Shown here: piece by piece, positions 1 to 11,778 of the stretch
Position numbering within the stretch: position 1 is the stretch's first letter
How the letters are laid out: each line of letters opens with the position of its first letter
The notes under the pieces: model-generated
Seen by the model: the letters and a program-made list of their open reading frames with translations, nothing else
The model's database searches: none
Told to the model about the DNA's origin: nothing
Source: Lepas anatifera
Taxonomy: Eukaryota > Arthropoda > Thecostraca > Lepadidae
Direction: 5' to 3'
DNA length: 64,000 nt
Assembly (NCBI GenBank): GCA_034440635.1
Contig: JAOTON010002068.1
Span: forward strand, 933,001-997,000
Program-made: the position numbers and the translations under genes

Positions 1-1492
1 GCACCTCGCATACACCTATGCTAGGGCCCAGTAGAGCCTTGGTTTACACCTAACTAACCCAAACGAAACTACAAACTTTCTACCATGGCAATAAACTCTT
101 CCAGACTCTTGCTAAAAGTTTCTTTTCTTTACCTGTCAATTCCCCTGCTTCTTTTCACATATATGCTCACCTTCATATGAATATGCTGCTTTCTATCAAT
201 ATCTAATCGAAGCTACAGCCTCCTTTCTGTGTTGTTTCTTCCTTTCGTCTACAATCAGCCAGGCGCGGCGGGTTGCGACAGCGTCAGAGCGACTACTAAT
301 TTAAATTTCTGATCGCTTTCCGCTTGCCGGTTGCATGAGCAACATATTTTGCATTTCAAAAATTGCTCTAAATTGATTTTCTAAGTCATTATAGACTAGA
401 AAATTATACAACTAAAAGCACACCAAGAGGAAGACTAACAATGTTTTGTCAATAGCGAATATGAAACCGGCTTTTCAAAAGCCTAAAGATGCCGCTTTTA
501 TTTACTAGATGTAAAGACGGCGATTTGGTAAGTCCACGCCGTAGACCAGCCATACAAAAAAGTGCCGATGTTTGAAGGGTAACTGGATGCATTCTTGTTG
601 CCCAAAAAATCATTTCATGAAAATGTAGAGTTTCAATGTATTCAAGTACCGGATACTTTCAGGTGAACTTAAATATCAGCGTATTTATGCATAGGTTGTC
701 GTGGGGTGTCGTGAGTGGATTTGGGTGTCACAGGGCGTGGACGCAGCAATGAAGGGCTGATATGGAAAAAAATTATTTTCTTCGAAATGAATGGTCAATT
801 TTCTACCATACAATGTCAAAAAATATGCTGCTTAGCATACAAATTTCAAGATAATTGCCTTTAACAAAAAGACGACCAAAAATGGTTTTTCACTATTCTT
901 GGTACCAAAACTACAAAAACAAATTTTCAAGGACGTAAGCCTAGAAGTCATGTGCAGAGATAAACTGCTTTCCAGAAATGTATCTTTCAAAGCGGTCAGC
1001 TCTTTTTTGGCAACACAAGGCTAGGGTGTCTAATTTTCCACTCACCAATTTTTTGAGTGGTGGAATTTAGTGGTGGTGTTCACCCATTGGAACTTTCTCC
1101 GGTGGGGCAGGGGGCACTGAGCGTCTTGCCCGCGCCAGAATTTCGATTCAGTTGTTCCACTGAAATCGGTGGATATAAGGATGCCAGGTATAATTGGCTA
1201 GAAAAATAGAAATCGCCAGATTCTCTTGCAGAAAAGCCAGATAAGCGCATAATAGCCGAGTTAATTTGGTGATCTCTTCGTCTATTCTGCTGCTCTCTTT
1301 TTCCAGTGGACGTTGGTAGAGGAGGTAATGGAACTGGCCTTTGTAGTAAGTACTACTGAGTAAAATTAAATAGTTGTAAGTATTGTTGGAAGTGAGGGGA
1401 AAATTCAGCAAAGAATATATAAAAGTGAGTGGAAAATTATGCTTGACTGGGTGTGGTTCTGCACCCAGCACCCCAGGTTTTGGGACAACGCT
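1..1492. repeat. Left arm of a 1.49-kb inverted repeat (partner 54349-55842)
   Basis: Read in reverse complement, this segment matches 54349-55842 along its length. In the last 90 bases I compared I count about three mismatches, so the arms are recent. The inner boundary is abrupt on both sides, at about 1492 here and 54349 there. The outer boundary here is the window edge. No protein is recognisable. It contains a short hairpin near 1045-1065 (CCACTCACCAA against TTTGAGTGG). It could be a dispersed transposon present twice in opposite orientation, or the ends of a larger inversion. Confidence 0.9.
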
Positions 1493-2845
1493 CGATGAAG
1501 ACCCAGCTCCCCCGCTCGTGACCTCTCCGTGCACTGATCCGTCGGTCCACATCCATGTGGCACATCGAGTCAGGGAAGCAAGGTGGAGGAGAGCTACTCG
1601 CTTCTTCCGGACAGGTGGCGCTCCTGATGTCAGTGGGCCCACGTCTAGTTGAAATGTGACTCACTCTCCTGATACCCACGGTGGAAGACGTCGAGGAAGG
1701 AGAGACTGGATGGGGAGGGAGATGCGTGCTTGATCCCACATCTCTCTGCCCACCTGCCGCCAACCGGTCACCGAGGAGAGTCGAGAGGGCGCTGTCGCTT
1801 CCGCACGTCTTCACAGAGGGTCTTCAGGCGGCAGCGCATGGACTTTCACCAGCAGTCGGGTCGCGAGTACCCTCCTTCTGGCCGCTACTGGGGGAGTCGT
1901 ACCTCGGCTGGGGGTGGGGCGGGTGCATCCTGTGATGATACGCGCCGACGCTCTCATGTTGCGTTCCAGCAGCTCGACATGAAATGGCGGTGTGGCGTGG
2001 AGCCACGCTGCGGCCGCTTGCTCCATCGCTCCTCTCACGTAGCCAGTAACGATGGTTCGGAGGTGCTGTTCGTGCAGCCCCCAGTTGCAGCCGGACAGTT
2101 GACGTAGATGGGAGGTGCGGGGGGTGGACACAGTCTCTTACAGTGTGGACCGAAGTGGAGGAGCCGATTGATGGTGACGCCAAGTAGCTGTAGGATGTCT
2201 CCAGCAGTGACAGACTTCCCATCGACCTTAAAACTAAAAGGATCGGCGTCTCTGGCCCACTGGGACATTACCAGTACTTGGATCTTGGCCCCTGATACCA
2301 CCATTCTGTGCTGTCGGGCCCACTTCACGAGGGTGCCAGCAGCAGCTTGCGCCCGGTCCTTGGCGACTTGGATGTTGTTGCCCGTGCAGAGAGCCGCCGC
2401 ATCATCAGCGTACATGTAGGGGGAGCATCCGGGAACCGCGCGGAGTGCGTCTACCAGCCGAGCCGCCCATAACAAAAATAAAACTGGCGATAAGACACTT
2501 CCTTACGGCAGGCCAGTTCGGAAAATGCGCTCATAGGAAAGCACGCCATTTAGTTCCACCTTGACTCTTCGGTCCCGGAGCCACAGCCAAATCCAGGCCA
2601 TCGTGCAATTTGGCAGCCCCATCTCCAGTAGGCGAACGCGTAGCAGGTGATGGTCCACTACGTCGTACGCGTGCGCGAAATCATACGCGACGAGGACGTA
2701 TTTCCGCGGGGTCTGTCCATCAGGAGGGCAGCTGTGTCTCGATTTGGGCATGCACAGTGCACGCTCACCTCTTCTCTTAAATGATGCGTCCTGAACTTGA
2801 CCTGAAGACGGTGGTTGAATGTATAAGTGGATGGTCAGTGACAAA
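1493..2845 (-). pseudogene. LINE fragment: reverse transcriptase and start of RNase H
   Basis: Non-LTR retrotransposon polymerase, 5'-truncated. Read on the minus strand, 2844-2035 is one frame. It has RT motif A (VAYDFAHAYDVVDHHLL), motif B (GLP-stop-GSVLSP) and the catalytic YADD at 2401-2412. The only break in that stretch is a TAA at 2503-2505 where the family has Gln (CAA), a single-base nonsense change. After about 2130 the frame shifts and continues as thumb/connection sequence with a typical ARIITGC motif, to about 1811. A TDGS motif followed by GGAG near 1565-1590 is the beginning of an RNase H domain, cut off at 1492 by the inverted-repeat arm. RT followed by RNase H suggests the I/Ingi group. 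The copy is dead. Confidence 0.85.
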
Positions 2846-3600
2846 ATATACTTGTTTTATCAATCTGAATGGTCTTTTCACTTCGATCTGAACGCTGCAC
2901 ATGATCATTAAACGCGCAAATCACAGCCAATAAACAAAAAGAAGTTATCAATTTATCAAGAGACTACTTGGACACGTTGAAACTGTTTCCTTTTTATTCT
3001 AGTGGGTCCCATTTGTCACAAATCACACATTCCTATTCCTGCCATGATCTATTTCAGCATTCAATCACATGCCTACCAAAATTCTCTTAACACCTCTCGA
3101 AATTTCAGGCACAAGAACAATTCTCCTGCGATTATTTTCAATGTCCTCTCACCATTATCTTACCAATCTTGGCCACGTGGAAATGCAAAATGATGCTTAT
3201 CATATCTGATATTAAAATAAACTTAACCCCTCTTTACAAATAGAAAAATCCTCAGATATGTACCTTTATGTTCAGCTGCTGTATCTTCCCAAGTGTCTTG
3301 CATTTCTCCATGACCTAGTGGCAGTTAGTTTTTTTTTCAAGAGGTGCCGAAAAAAGTGTGGACTGAACTGTTAAGCAATTCATCGTTTCAAATATCACGC
3401 CAAATAGGCATCTTGCTTGGCTGGTACAAAATGTTATGGCTGGGGGATGGAGGGACAGAACGTTGTTAAACATACGATCCACAAAAATGACGGCAACCGA
3501 AAACCGAGTACCATCGGCGCCTTTTGGGTGAAAAGTTGACGTAAAGTGCGCACTCTGAGGCTCCGGTTTCCCCCACTTACCGAAATTCTAGATCCGCCCA
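2846..3600. other. No gene recognised
   Basis: AT-rich sequence with only short chance ORFs. The final bases (about 3583-3598, ending GATCCGCC) resemble the right end of the MITE family that starts at 3601, so another copy may end here. Confidence 0.5.
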
Positions 3601-3877
3601 TACGCGGATCCAGGGGGCAAAGGCGAGGGGCAGATGCAGCCTCCCCGATCGATCCTCGGCGCCCCCTGAAATGGTCTCGGCGCCCCCTGAAAAGTCGATG
3701 GCACTCGCCTGAAATGGCGCTTCCCACCCTCCCCCAGGATGCGAAAATCGGTGCTCACCGATAGTATTTTACGCCCACCTGGTAGGTTTTTCCGGTCAAA
3801 AGTGACGGCCCCTGCTCCGGATATTGCCCCCCGGAAGGTGACCCCCCCTCCGATTGGCAATCCTGGATCTGCCTATG
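3601..3877 (+). mobile_element. MITE with GCGGATCCAGG terminal inverted repeats, copy 1
   Basis: The left end reads TACGCGGATCCAGG and the right end reads CCTGGATCTGCCTAT, which are inverted repeats of each other. The interior is GC-rich, with repeated GGCGCCCCCTGAAA-type motifs, and has no coding sequence. The same ends and interior recur at 10434-10670, 61894-62130 and 63660-63932. A non-autonomous DNA transposon is the simplest reading. The superfamily is unknown because I cannot define the target duplication. Confidence 0.7.
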
Positions 3878-4231
3878 GATCCGTCACTGTTCAAGAGCAA
3901 ACAATTCACAGGAAAAGCAGGAAAATATCAAACGCTAGCGGGGGGTGGTGCGACCAAGATAATTCATGATGCTAACAATTTTTTTAGTTATGTGGATAAA
4001 ATTATTTGGTGGCCACGCGGGATTGGAAGGGCACTCCTGGCTTCCTATGAAATGGGCAGTGTGCTAGAAAATATTTCGTCAAGTCAATATCAAATTATCA
4101 ACATTTAATTTTATACAGTGCACTGTTCACTGCAGTGATACAAGAGTGTTCTGTCCTTTTTCTGTGGGTTTATGACAACCGGTAGGGGTCGTTTTAGCCT
4201 CAAATATGACTTTTGTGGTATTTATTTGGCC
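3878..4231. other. No gene recognised
   Basis: AT-rich intergenic sequence with no ORF of interest and no repeat that I can match elsewhere in the window. Confidence 0.5.
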
Positions 4232-4370
4232 ATTTAGCCGCCCCGGTAGCTAAGTTGGTAGAGCGTTGGGCTCCGGCCTGCGGCTCAGAAGCATGCAGTG
4301 GCAGTGCATGTCCAGGCTTGGGATCGGTTCCCCTGAGACGCTCCGGCGCTCAATCGTTTGCCCGACGTCA
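4232..4370 (+). mobile_element. SINE-A, 5' part (tRNA-derived head)
   Basis: Starts GCCGCCCCGGTAGCTAAG and has a tRNA-like D-arm/A box (TAGCTAAGTTGGTAGAGC). It matches the full SINE at 47920-48275 closely up to the TTTGCCCGACGT motif near 4360. The rest of the SINE is missing, so it is 3'-truncated. The A box would serve as an RNA polymerase III promoter in an active copy. Confidence 0.75.
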
Positions 4371-4522
4371 GTCTGCCCCCGTGCGCCGCCGCGGTCGGAC
4401 GTGTGCGTGGCGTTTCCCGCACGCCGGTATACAGTGCATACGCGTGTAGTTGTTGAAGGTTTAGTTTAGCGTGAGGGCACCGTCTTTCCGTTAAAGGGAC
4501 ATTGTCGCAAAAATTTTTATTG

Positions 4523-6821
4523 GCTAGAGCAAAAGGTTGCAAAAAGTTGTTTCAGAAGTCATATTCTCGTTTTTGCAAATTCAGGCTCAAAATGCCTCAA
4601 AATCGGCCTCAAAGTCAACATTTATAGACGACTTTACCGAGTCCTTATGGTATCGATAAAATGACGTAGCCCGGGCTATAGCTTTCAATTTTTATATCAA
4701 AGAATGTATAAAATTTCAATCAAAGCAGTTCAGTACCTAAACCTGAGATACAGAAAAATCATTATATAAAAATAACTTTCCAAAACGCTTCTGAATAAGA
4801 AATATAGGACTTTAAAGAAATACCATCAACCAATCAGAAGCCCAGTCCTTATAGGATCTGGTCACGTGGGCTTATCTTACATCAATGTGATGTCATTACG
4901 GCTTTCGCTGAGTTATCGATATCTACCATTTCAAAGGCCGCGGCAAACACGGAGATATGAATACAAATTCTATAAGACTTATTAGCGCTGCGGCCAGGCC
5001 CGATCACCCTAAAGATTATAATTAATAACTTTTCGTTATTGCATGATTGCATTGCAGCGACAATGATACAATAAAAAGATACGGGTAGCGCGATCCAGAA
5101 GAGCCTCTTTTGAGGCATGACGAAAGTTTTTGGTGGTTTTACGGACGAGGAGATTGTCGCCGCTCCGGTCTCGTGATCAACATATCAATATCGTCGGTTA
5201 TCTGTACGTAAAATATTCAGAGCCTTTGATGTGGTCAATTGAGATTTTCTTCACGGTAAAAAATGTATGAGTGAAAAGTTAATGAAGCAATTTTATTTTT
5301 TGCCATCCATCGTTGCTGGCCACGAATGCTTATTGAGATTTTGTGTAGTGAGTGTAGTGAGTTAGGTAGTCAGGCAATAATCCTATCAAATATGGGCAAT
5401 GCATTTAACGTTTCTGTTCTGCATTAATTAGTTTCACGAAGTTTCTAGAAAGCAAATTGTATGCTTAATTGATAACTCTTCATTTTGGCCCACTATTATA
5501 GGTGTGGTCTCATTCCGTCTGTCAACACCAATCAGCTAGCAGCATTGAGTCTATGTCACATGACTATAGCCTCTCCCTGAGAAAAATCTTAGAACCAATC
5601 TTAGATTTACAGGCTGAAAACCTGTTGTGGTGCTGCTGGAAGAACAGTGGTAGCATACTATTTTGTGATTGGTAGATACATATTCTAATTTATTTTTGTT
5701 TGATAAGCAGTAGCACGTACTAGAGGCAACTGTGGCGCTGATATTTCTTTTCTAGAGGAGAGGCTCGAGGGCCAGTGGACAAGACTGTGCTGACATATGG
5801 AACAAGGCTTATGAGTAGTGTCAATGCCAAAAATCCTCATTTTATTGTTGCACAGGTGAACTTGTGTACCAAAATGGGTGACAATGATTGGTGATGGCAA
5901 TTTTCCAAGGATTGTTTAGGCATATTATTTTTGAATGTCCCATATTCCCTCTCTTTTGTCTAACTTTCTATTTACAATATCTGTGCACTCTGGTAAAAGT
6001 CTATATCAAGCCTGCAACTTGAATTACAAATTTCTACCTGTTACAAATACTAGCTCTGCACAATGTGCTAGTGCATTTGCTGCTTAGTTTACCTTCTTTA
6101 AAATATGAAAATGTTTTTGATAATTTCACAGATTGCAACAGATTTTTCAATTTATTTTGGTACCATGCAGTACATAATAGTTGGTGTACTCTTATCCACT
6201 TCTCAGATCAAGTTACTCATATTTCAAGTGCCACTGTTTTGTTTCCAGACATGAAAGTGACTGTGGCATGAATTCATCCATCTGCCCTCTGAAAATGCCC
6301 ATCTGCATGCTTTTTATAATTGATATTGAAAATAAACTGAAGGAAAACTAGGATAAGATGTATTATGATTTGAAACACTAGGAGTGTACCCAATGCAACA
6401 ACATAATTGTGAACAAAGAGTATGGATAGACATATAGGAATGACAGGAGGGCAGTCTTGGGTGATGCAATTTTTCTGTTTTCCTGGAGGAATATGTGAAA
6501 GATTAGGCTGGTCACTTCAAAGAGAAAATTTGTTTACTAGAAAACCTGTCTTGTAGCTGCTGTGTATCATCAAACTATCATCCAAATCAATGGACCAGCT
6601 TGTGTATGATCATTTTGTTTGTTATTTTGAATGGTATGAACCCAATCAGACCGATTCTCCCATAGACCTGAAATTCGAAATATTTGTTTTCTATTGTGGT
6701 CCAGTTTGGAAATAATGTATTATAATTTATTAAAAAAATTATGATTTTGCATGGTTCCACCCAACCCCTCCACAAACCCATGATCTAGATTATAGATCGT
6801 CTTTGGGGATGTCTTTCTTCT

Positions 6822-6823
<2 letters not shown>
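4523..6823. other. No gene recognised
   Basis: About 2.3 kb of AT-rich sequence. All ORFs are short and match no family I know. The longest minus-strand ones (4882-5118, 5685-5900) look like chance ORFs. Confidence 0.5.

Positions 6824-6861
<38 letters not shown>
6824..6861. repeat. (TA)n microsatellite
   Basis: Nineteen uninterrupted TA dinucleotides. Confidence 0.95.
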
Positions 6862-6864
<3 letters not shown>

Positions 6865-7111
6865 TTGTATATGTTTAAAAAAAGATGCAGTGATATCTTG
6901 TTTGCTTTCATTGTGGGCTTGTGATATTTTATTTGTACACTTTATTTGGTCCGGTCTGTTCCTGCCATGAAAATTTATTATAATTTAAAAAGAGCCTACC
7001 CCAGAAAGCTGAACGCAAAACAGAAATAATCTGGTGCTACCCCTCGACAGTGACTATCGCCAATTACGCCCGCTGCTGGAAGACAAGCTTCAGAGGACGA
7101 GCAATGGAATC

Positions 7112-7273
7112 CTAGGGTGTGTTCCAGCGCCTCCTCTAACTTCCTCCAACCTCCTCCCAGAAGAGTAGAATACCCTGATCTAGTTTTCTCTTGGATGGTA
7201 GAGTTTAGTAGAGATTTACCTCTTCTGGAGTAGTTTGGAGGAGATTGAAGGAGGCACTGGAACAAGCCCCTAG
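7112..7273. mobile_element. Small foldback MITE (about 160 bp)
   Basis: The left end reads CTAGGGTGTGTTCCAGCGCC and the right end is its imperfect inverse (GGCACTGGAACAAGCCCCTAG). The inverted match extends roughly 50 bases per arm, through CCTCCAACCTCCTCC against GGAGTAGTTTGGAGGAG. The element would fold into one long hairpin. CTAG appears at both edges and may be part of the target duplication. Confidence 0.7.
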
Positions 7274-8125
7274 AGTTGGCAGAGTACCATAGTCAGCAGT
7301 TTTCTGCATTCAACACGAACCTGCCTGAGTGCACCTCGGTCGTCTGCCTGTATGCCTGCAGTATATATTCATGCCAGTGCGTAAGTGGTATTTATCGCCG
7401 TATATCAAGGCACATCCTCTGAGGACCTCAATAAAACATGCCATTAAAAGTACTTTTTAGCTTGAAGGTAAAAAAGCTAGTAATGCAAAAGGTCTTTATA
7501 GTCAAAATCAAGTGGTCAGATTTTCTTGGTGGTCGTACGTGTGAGTGTCGGCGAAAATAATAAGTGACACATTTGGGCTCAGACTATTGCGGTGTACATT
7601 TTATCAAATCGTGTAGCACTTATTGTGGATAGATGTAAAATCTATTATGCTTTTAATGTACGCTCAGTATTTGGTTCGCTCCCACCCTTCTTAATGTGCA
7701 CTTCAAGGACCGGAAGCTAGAAGCCGCATACCCACTGGTGGGTTCAGGGAAAAATGTACTTTCCTCCCAAACTCTGCGATTTTCGCCGATCTTTAAGAAA
7801 TGTTTATTCACGATTTTGGACCCTGCCCCCCCCCCGCCCCGCCCCCACAAAAACATTGGCCTGGATTCGTCACTGACGTACTGAGTTATATCCTCTAGTT
7901 TACGTTGCACTCGGAAGATTGCTCTTTGGGGACTCGCAGACCTGATTGTTGCACGCGTTTCTCACCTGCCGAGGGTAATCATGCGCTTGTAAATTTTTGG
8001 TAGGTTATATTTTCTCACGCTTTTGTGAGTCTGAATATAAGCCTCATTGATCAACTAATATCTGTTGGTTTTTAAAAGTAGATTAATTTTGCATTGATTA
8101 GCCGAGGAGCATGATTATAAATTGG
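7274..8125. other. No gene recognised
   Basis: Mixed-composition sequence with a C-run at 7827-7847. The two overlapping ORFs near 7653-7910 show no recognisable domain. Confidence 0.5.
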
Positions 8126-8510
8126 TAAGATGTTTCATGGCTTTGCCTCTCGAATTCTTGATGCATAATGGAGCCTGTGATCACACTGTGATCACATATT
8201 CGGGCACAGCCCCTCATCAGAATCCTCATAATACATTAAGCGAAAACTTGTGGTCATAGTGTGACCAAGGCTTGAAATTTAGATCTGATATGGAACTCAA
8301 ATGCTGGAATAATGTAGTTCAGTACTGGAATATTCGAATATTGGAACTCGATTCGAGATTATCCTAGCATTCTGACTAAACATTTATGTTTTCACCTATT
8401 ATATTATGAGAATTGTGGTGAAGGGATGTACCTGAATATTTATCAGTGTGTTAGCCCCATTTTGCAACCATGATTCGAGGAGGCTGGTCATGAAACATCT
8501 TATCAACGTA
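8126..8510. repeat. Foldback repeat with hammerhead-like core
   Basis: The ends are imperfect inverted repeats (GGTAAGATGTTTCATGG on the left, CATGAAACATCTTATC on the right). Around 8203-8222 the minus strand reads CTGATGA, then GGGGCTGTGCCC, then GAAT. This resembles the hammerhead order CUGANGA, stem, GAAA, with the last core base changed. It is a diverged relative of the palindrome at 47417-49354, which carries the same core next to a similar flank (GGTCATA near 8255 and 47550). Confidence 0.6.
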
Positions 8511-9232
8511 AATAATCTAATAAACAATCTAATAAAAATAACGGTTAATATAATATTTTATATAATAATATGATTTTATATGAAGTGCTTCTGCGATTGT
8601 TTGTTATATTATGTGAAAGGACCGTTTCTGAACTCCGAAGTATTAAAAATAAAGGCTTATCATTTTCATAAACAAATGTCATTCATGAGGCCAGCAGCTT
8701 GCTTGTCTTAAAGCCGCAATGCGTCTTCTTAGGTCTAGACTCCGTTACTACCAATGTTTAGATTAATTGTAGAATCCTTTTTATTTAATACGAACTGTTC
8801 CAGGCTAAAATTTTGAGGTATATTTTAGTGATGCGCCCGGATCAGAAACTAACTCCAATTGAAGTAAAAAACAATATATTCTTAAATCCTGTATATCTAT
8901 ATACAAAAAAATTGGAAAGAGCTACCACCACGGACAGATAAGTGAGGAGCCAGTCCATCTCCAACCTACAACATACAACAAACGTTCCCCCTGAAACAAA
9001 AAGTGATCAGGTTTAGGTTCGTGGTGCATTCCAGACTTGGTGGCTGCACATATTTTTGTTAGTTCATCCAAGGATCGTGGTGGCTGCTCTTTGGTTCCCC
9101 AGTTCCGACGCATATCAAGAGTTATTCTTCCTTATCACATTCAGCTATCCTCCGGTTCTCTAGACTACGTGTTTTTATATTCTCCGGGGCCCAAAGGATT
9201 AAAATTATATCAAAGATTTAGATGTCGACGGA
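8511..9232. other. No gene recognised
   Basis: AT-rich and without coding signal. A short region near 8922-9180 has open frames on both strands but no domain. Confidence 0.5.
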
Positions 9233-9613
9233 CACATTTAATCTGATTGATTGATTGAGTGTTCCGGCCATACGGGGGGGTGGGGGCGCCCCTGCAGGCG
9301 CCCCAACTGCCGCAGGAACATCGCCAGCCGTCGCGGGTCCGCCAGTGCCTCCAGGATGGGCGGGTCGTCCCGTCCAAATATGTCCCAGCGCAGGTCGGTG
9401 CACGCAGGGCACTGGGTCAGAAGGTGGTGGAGGGTCTCGTCCTCTCCGTCGTCGCATTCCCGGCACGTGGTCTCCGGGTCCAGGCCGATCCTCTTTCGGT
9501 AGCTGCACAGAAGAAGGGAGTGGCCAGTGCTCAGGCCTCCACACTCTCCTGCCGTGAAAGGTCCAGACGGTCTTTCAGGGTGGTCCGTCCTGGGACACCG
9601 CCACATTTAATCT
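9233..9613 (-). pseudogene. 5'-truncated LINE tail (C-terminal zinc knuckle) with 12-bp target duplication
   Basis: The minus strand from 9601 to about 9238 encodes the last ~120 residues of a non-LTR retrotransposon ORF2. The motif C-x2-C near CRECDDGEDETLHHLL, followed by TQCP, is the family's C-terminal Cys/His knuckle. The element ends in a short (TCAA/AATC)n tail at 9245-9256. The word CACATTTAATCT sits on both sides (9233-9244 and 9602-9613) as a perfect 12-bp target site duplication, which shows target-primed insertion of a 357-bp truncated copy. It probably belongs to the I, R1 or Jockey group. Confidence 0.85.
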
Positions 9614-9666
9614 CGAACACGTTTTATCTCGTACGGATTAACGTTTTATCTCGTTGTTTTACCAGA

Positions 9667-10049
9667 TTAACACCCGCATTGACGAGGCTCTGAGCCACCT
9701 TCGCTTTGACGGGGGAGGGTACCCTCCCTTCTAAAATCTCGAGAACCACGGTAGGTAGTGAAAAATGGTAAATGGCGTTGGGTAGCCCATACGCTTCTCT
9801 ATCGAAATATTTTAACCATTTTGTCAGGTCACTTCAATCGGATGAGTTCACTTTGTTCCGACTTATGTTATCTTAAACTTTTTTTAGGTCAGGTCACTTG
9901 ACCTGTACTGGTGACCTGACCTGAGATGACCTAACCTTAAAATTTTGACAAAAGTTGTAAAAATGATGAGAGAATGTATGCCATATTCTATCCGAAAAAC
10001 CAGACTGGGGGAGGGGTGGGTACCCTCCTCCCGTCAATGCGCGTGTTAA
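9667..10049. mobile_element. TTAA-flanked TIR element T1 (about 380 bp)
   Basis: TTAA at 9667-9670 is followed by CACCCGCATTGACG. The right end reads CGTCAATGCGCGTG and is followed by TTAA (10046-10049). The TIRs continue into GGGGGAGGGTACCCTCCC-type sequence on both sides. The interior has no ORF and contains several AGGTCA/TGACCT half-sites (9888-9950). Related ends occur at 45412-46258 and 47171-49931. It is probably a non-autonomous piggyBac-like element. Confidence 0.65.
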
Positions 10050-10433
10050 AACCATTAATTAATCTCAAGACACATTAATATCGGGATTAACACATTTAAT
10101 CTCAAAGAGCCACCTTTTTTATTGGGTCGGTTTCTGGTTCCTGGTTTGCACCAAAACCGGTCAGGCTTCAAGAATGGCCTTCAGCAAAGGACACAAAAGA
10201 CATTTTCAAATGGCAAACAGCGTGTCCCGGTGGTAAAAAACAGAGGAAATGGTCTCCAACAGAAGTGAATCCGACGGACTAAGAACTATTGGAGGGAGCT
10301 GGAGACAAGGCGGTCCCAATTTGGTACGCCCGTCAGATTAGAAAAAATATTTAGGGCTAATATTCCCCTTCCCTCAACTACCCGGACGGAGGGATAACCA
10401 GAAGAAATTGTCCTTATAATAGCTTCTTCATCC
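10050..10433. other. No gene recognised
   Basis: Contains words related to the LINE target site at 9233 (ACACATTTAATCTC near 10090). Nothing else is recognised. Confidence 0.4.
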
Positions 10434-10670
10434 CATAGGAGGATCCAGGAGGGCAAAGGGGGCACGTATCCCCCCTCTCTGATCGACTCTCGGTGAATCC
10501 TAAATTGTCGCGTCCCATCCCCTCCCCCCAGGATGCGAAAATCGGCGCATACCGATAGGATTTAGCATTCATCTGATAGGTTTTGCCGGTCAAAAGTGGC
10601 GCCCCCTCTGGTCCGGATGGGGCCCTCCCCGGAAGTTACCCCCCGATCGGCAATAATGGATCTGAGTATG
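10434..10670 (+). mobile_element. MITE with GGATCCAGG ends, copy 2
   Basis: Same orientation and interior as 3601-3877. It shares CATAGGAGGATCCAGG at the left, the ATGCGAAAATCGG block in the middle and a diverged right end (TGGATCTGAGTATG). No coding sequence. Confidence 0.65.
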
Positions 10671-10744
10671 CTTCATCCATTAGTACGCGTGAACAATCGA
10701 GAAGGAAATCAGAAAAATTGTTTTTACAGTAAAAACTGGCACTA

Positions 10745-10822
10745 CCTAGATTCGAACCCGTATTACCTGTGTGAGACTCGGGAATGGAGGCCACTATACC
10801 AGTCCCGCTGTACGGCACCTGG
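10745..10822 (-). repeat. tRNA-like relic (possible SINE head)
   Basis: The minus strand has an A-box-like TGGTATAGTGG and, about 35 bases later, a B-box-like GGGTTCGAATC. The T stem and acceptor stem do not pair properly. This is a tRNA pseudogene or the head of an unmatched SINE rather than a functional tRNA. Confidence 0.4.
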
Positions 10823-11368
10823 CCGAGTTTAAAACTTTCCTGACTAGTTTTCTAAAGCCGAATGTTTTGGACAAACTAATGTAATTTGCGTATTTTTGAC
10901 GCTTAATAAAAATAAATTAAATACTAATACAATAAAAAACATTTTCTACGGCAAGAAAAATCATTTCTAGAACTTAAAACTTTCATTGATAGAATAGAGG
11001 TGAAGCGCAGGTTACAGGCTATTATTGATATTGTTAACAAATTTGAATGATTGTTGAGTGGCCTCCCAAAATTTAGCAGAAGATAAAAAATGATTGACGG
11101 TACCAGAATAAGGATTTTTCAAATATTAAGAAACCACAATAAAAATTTTTGCGACAATGTCCCTTTAAAAGTGCAACGAAGATTTTTTGACGTGGTGGCA
11201 CTTAAAGCTGTGGGCTGTGATGAGTATCGAGCTTTAAATCGTTTTTCATCAGCCAATGAGGGCCTTGCAATGGACAAATTGAGTGGAAGTATACTCAAGT
11301 GAATAAATCACGCGTATAGACTTTACAAGGTTATGCTACTTTTGAAGCCTGAAAATCGCGGAAGCAAT
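10823..11368. other. No gene recognised
   Basis: AT-rich sequence. It includes the right 28-bp terminal repeat of the TTAA-flanked candidate (11137-11164). 11169-11368 lies just outside that candidate and just before the hAT-like element. Confidence 0.4.
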
Positions 11369-11615
11369 ATTATTTGCAGAGCTGCAAAAAGTCGGGCTCT
11401 CGGGTCATAAAGTGCCCGACAGATTTTAGGGCACGGTATGGTCCTGCGACAGATCTTACAATCTGTCAGAAAAAAATCTTGAAAGGAAACAGAAAATATG
11501 TTTTGTTCTAAAAATACTCAATATTAGAATTGTCACCTCTTTCACTCAACAAGTTTTTCATGAATTTGCACCTCTCCCATATCAAGCCAGTGTGCGGCAA
11601 GAACCGATGCAAAAT

Positions 11616-11735
11616 CGAGGGACTTATGAATCGAGGGACCTTTGAATAGAGGGCCTTATGCACAGAGGGTCTTTTCGAGGGACTTATGAATCGTGGGACC
11701 TTTGAATAGAGGGCCTTATGCACAGAGGGCCTTTT
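11616..11735. repeat. Tandem duplication, 2 x 60 bp
   Basis: CGAGGGACTTATGAATCG begins both 60-base units (11616 and 11676), which differ at only two or three positions. On the minus strand both units keep an open frame, but no domain is recognised. Confidence 0.9.
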
Positions 11736-11778
11736 AAACGTCACCCAGAAAATCCTCTGCTGGAAAAATTCCTTCACC

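Larger units (their letters stand above)
4491..11168. mobile_element. Candidate 6.7-kb TTAA-flanked element with a perfect 28-bp TIR
   Basis: At 4495 the sequence AGGGACATTGTCGC begins a 28-base word. It ends at 11164 as its exact reverse complement. Both outer edges touch TTAA (4491-4494 and 11165-11168), the target duplication typical of piggyBac-like elements; a TA duplication is also possible. No transposase is recognisable inside. The interior holds other elements (7112-7273, 8126-8510, 9245-9601, 9667-10049, 10434-10670). The alternative is that these are the surviving ends of two separate elements. No other copy of the word was seen between them. Confidence 0.45.

Noticed and set aside
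9251..9693. Three overlapping plus-strand ORFs of 83-144 codons
   Set aside because: They are antisense to the LINE tail, whose Cys/His knuckle and target duplication fix the minus strand as coding.
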